From: Vibrio injensis
GTDB lineage: Bacteria > Pseudomonadota > Gammaproteobacteria > Enterobacterales > Vibrionaceae
Length of the DNA: 64,000 bases
Direction: 5' to 3'
NCBI RefSeq assembly: GCF_001895205.1
Contig: NZ_BDJF01000027.1
Span: 558,001-622,000, forward strand
This document shows, in pieces, positions 62,891 through 64,000 of the stretch. The notes beneath the pieces are model-generated. The model saw only the letters and a list, made by a program, of their open reading frames with translations, did no database searches and was not told the DNA's origin. The stretch's first letter is position 1, and every line of letters starts with the position of its first letter. The translations under genes and the position numbers were made by a program.

Positions 62891-64000
62891 ATGAGTGAAA
62901 TCGCGGATAAGGAATCAACGCAAGGCCGTGGTGTACTGCGTTTTATTGCCCTTGCGGGACAGAAAATCCCAGACCCTATTGTGATATTTATGGTGTTATT
63001 TGCTGTCTGCCTACTCCTCACTGGAGTGATGAATGGTGTGCAGTTTGTAACCACGGGAGCGGATGGCGCGAGCACCACGCACAGCATTAAAAACATGCTG
63101 GCAACCGAGCACGTGCGTTGGGTATTTGATAATGCGTTACTGCAAAACTGGCTAGCCTTTGGTGGCGGTGTTCTGGGCGTCATTTTGATCGTCATGATTG
63201 GTGTCGGCATTGCCGAGCATTCCGGTTTATTGAGCACCGTAATCAAACGAGTAGGCACTAAAATCAGTGATCGTTGGTTACCTTTGCTACTGGTCTTTTT
63301 AGGGATTATGAGCTCGATCGCCAGTGATGCGGGTTATTTAGTCTTAATTCCTTTAGCTGGTATGCTTTACGCTGGTTTAGGTAAAAACCCACTAATCGGT
63401 ATGAGTGCGGCATTTGCGGGTGTTTCTGCCGGCTTTAGTGCCAACTTGATCCCCGCTACGCCTTCAGACGTGATCATCGGCGTTAATGCCCGAGTCTTTG
63501 CTGAAGCGCAAGGTGTGCCGTTTGTGAATGCGGCGGGAGAGGCGCTTAATCCTGCAACAATGCACTATTATTTTATTTTTGTTTCCACCATTTTGCTTGC
63601 CGTTGTTGGTGCTTGGGTGACAAAACGTTTCGTAACTCCACGCTTAGAGAAGATGAGTTATCAGCTTCCTGAAGATTTGAATTTAGATGACTTTAAGGTT
63701 ACTGAGAAAGAGCAAAAGGGATTACGCGCTGCAGGAGTGGGTCTAGTTCTTGCGCTGTTAATGGTGTGGGGACTGATTGTTGGCCCATTAGCAACCTATA
63801 CTGATGCCTCTGGCCGTGAAGTTACGCCGTACCTGAATAATGTCATTTTATTGATTGCCTTAGTTTTTACCATTATTGGTGTGTTTTTTGGTGTCGCGAG
63901 CGGTAAATTCAAGAAAGTTCAAGACGTCGTACAAGCGATGGTTAAGCAGATGAACACGATGGGCTATATCTTAGTCTTGACCTTTTTCTGCTATAACTTC
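62891..64000 (+). CDS. AbgT-family transporter, 5' part (cut by window end)
   Basis: The open frame from the ATG at 62891 to the window edge (370 codons) encodes an AbgT-family membrane protein, starting MSEIADKESTQGRGVLRF. Typical segments are KIPDPIVIFMVLFAVC, EHSGLLSTVIKRVG, SSIASDAGYLVLIPLAGMLY, GFSANLIPATPSDVIIG and the late MVKQMNTMGYILVL. These proteins import p-aminobenzoyl-glutamate or export sulfonamides. The C-terminal part is outside the window. Confidence 0.88.
   Translation, partial: MSEIADKESTQGRGVLRFIALAGQKIPDPIVIFMVLFAVCLLLTGVMNGVQFVTTGADGASTTHSIKNMLATEHVRWVFDNALLQNWLAFGGGVLGVILIVMIGVGIAEHSGLLSTVIKRVGTKISDRWLPLLLVFLGIMSSIASDAGYLVLIPLAGMLYAGLGKNPLIGMSAAFAGVSAGFSANLIPATPSDVIIGVNARVFAEAQGVPFVNAAGEALNPATMHYYFIFVSTILLAVVGAWVTKRFVTPRLEKMSYQLPEDLNLDDFKVTEKEQKGLRAAGVGLVLALLMVWGLIVGPLATYTDASGREVTPYLNNVILLIALVFTIIGVFFGVASGKFKKVQDVVQAMVKQMNTMGYILVLTFFCYNF

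Noticed and set aside
62794..63258. 154-codon minus-strand ORF over the AbgT start
   Set aside because: Antisense to a clear AbgT membrane protein frame; threonine/proline-rich shadow translation.
1..64000. CRISPR arrays, tRNA or rRNA genes
   Set aside because: No regularly spaced repeats, cloverleaf-like sequences or rRNA segments were noticed on reading both strands. A covariance-model scan was not possible.

Overview
The window looks like a stretch of a Vibrio (Vibrionaceae) chromosome, probably the smaller chromosome II. This is inferred from the company of a Vct-type siderophore ABC transporter, a divergent gcvPH / regulator-gcvT locus, two rhombosortase-type (GlyGly-CTERM) trypsin-like proteases, RavA-ViaA, GlpM, FabV and ERIC-type intergenic repeats. 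I cannot name the species. No rRNA, tRNA or CRISPR array was recognised, and no intact transposase gene.

Layout. 1-1.9 kb: end of an iron-siderophore ABC transporter operon (permease, permease, ATPase). 2.1-9.8 kb: acetate kinase, a small RRM protein and the glycine cleavage system (gcvP and gcvH on minus; a HTH-cupin regulator and gcvT on plus). 10.1-14.5 kb: a secreted serine protease, a PAS/degenerate-GGDEF/EAL phosphodiesterase and inosine-guanosine kinase. 15-24.6 kb: the main accessory island, a type I restriction-modification operon in the order hsdR, P-loop/nucleotidyltransferase fusion, MATE transporter, hsdM, hsdS, PD-(D/E)XK protein. The fusion and MATE genes split hsdR from hsdM. 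24.7-26.2 kb: decayed border with ERIC repeats, a lipoprotein and a remnant of a second, unrelated HsdR.

26.2-46 kb: mostly core genes (CreA-like lipoprotein, HAD phosphatase, J-domain protein, ABC-class ATPase, FabV, TesA with divergent YbbA/YbbP, FAD oxidoreductase, PxpA, GalE, a chemoreceptor, tyrosine permease, RNA helicase, TetR regulator), with two short unlisted ORFs that have good ribosome binding sites. 46.5-57 kb: NUDIX hydrolase, RavA-ViaA, an overlapping pair resembling phage lambda O and P replication proteins, a peroxiredoxin, TrmK, a VOC protein whose last codons lie in an ERIC repeat, GlpM, an AbrB-family permease and GlpD. 57.4-64 kb: AhpC/AhpF with an almost perfect OxyR site, a second GlyGly-CTERM protease with a coupled lipoprotein, and the start of an AbgT transporter cut by the window end.

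How they work together. Recognisable functional groups are iron uptake, one-carbon/glycine metabolism, peroxide defence (OxyR-AhpC-AhpF plus a Prx5-type enzyme), glycerol-3-phosphate oxidation (GlpD with GlpR-like half-sites), secreted proteolysis and defence against foreign DNA. The strongest candidate for an undescribed system is the kinase/nucleotidyltransferase fusion plus MATE exporter inside the R-M operon. The lambda O/P-like pair and the two micro-ORFs come next.
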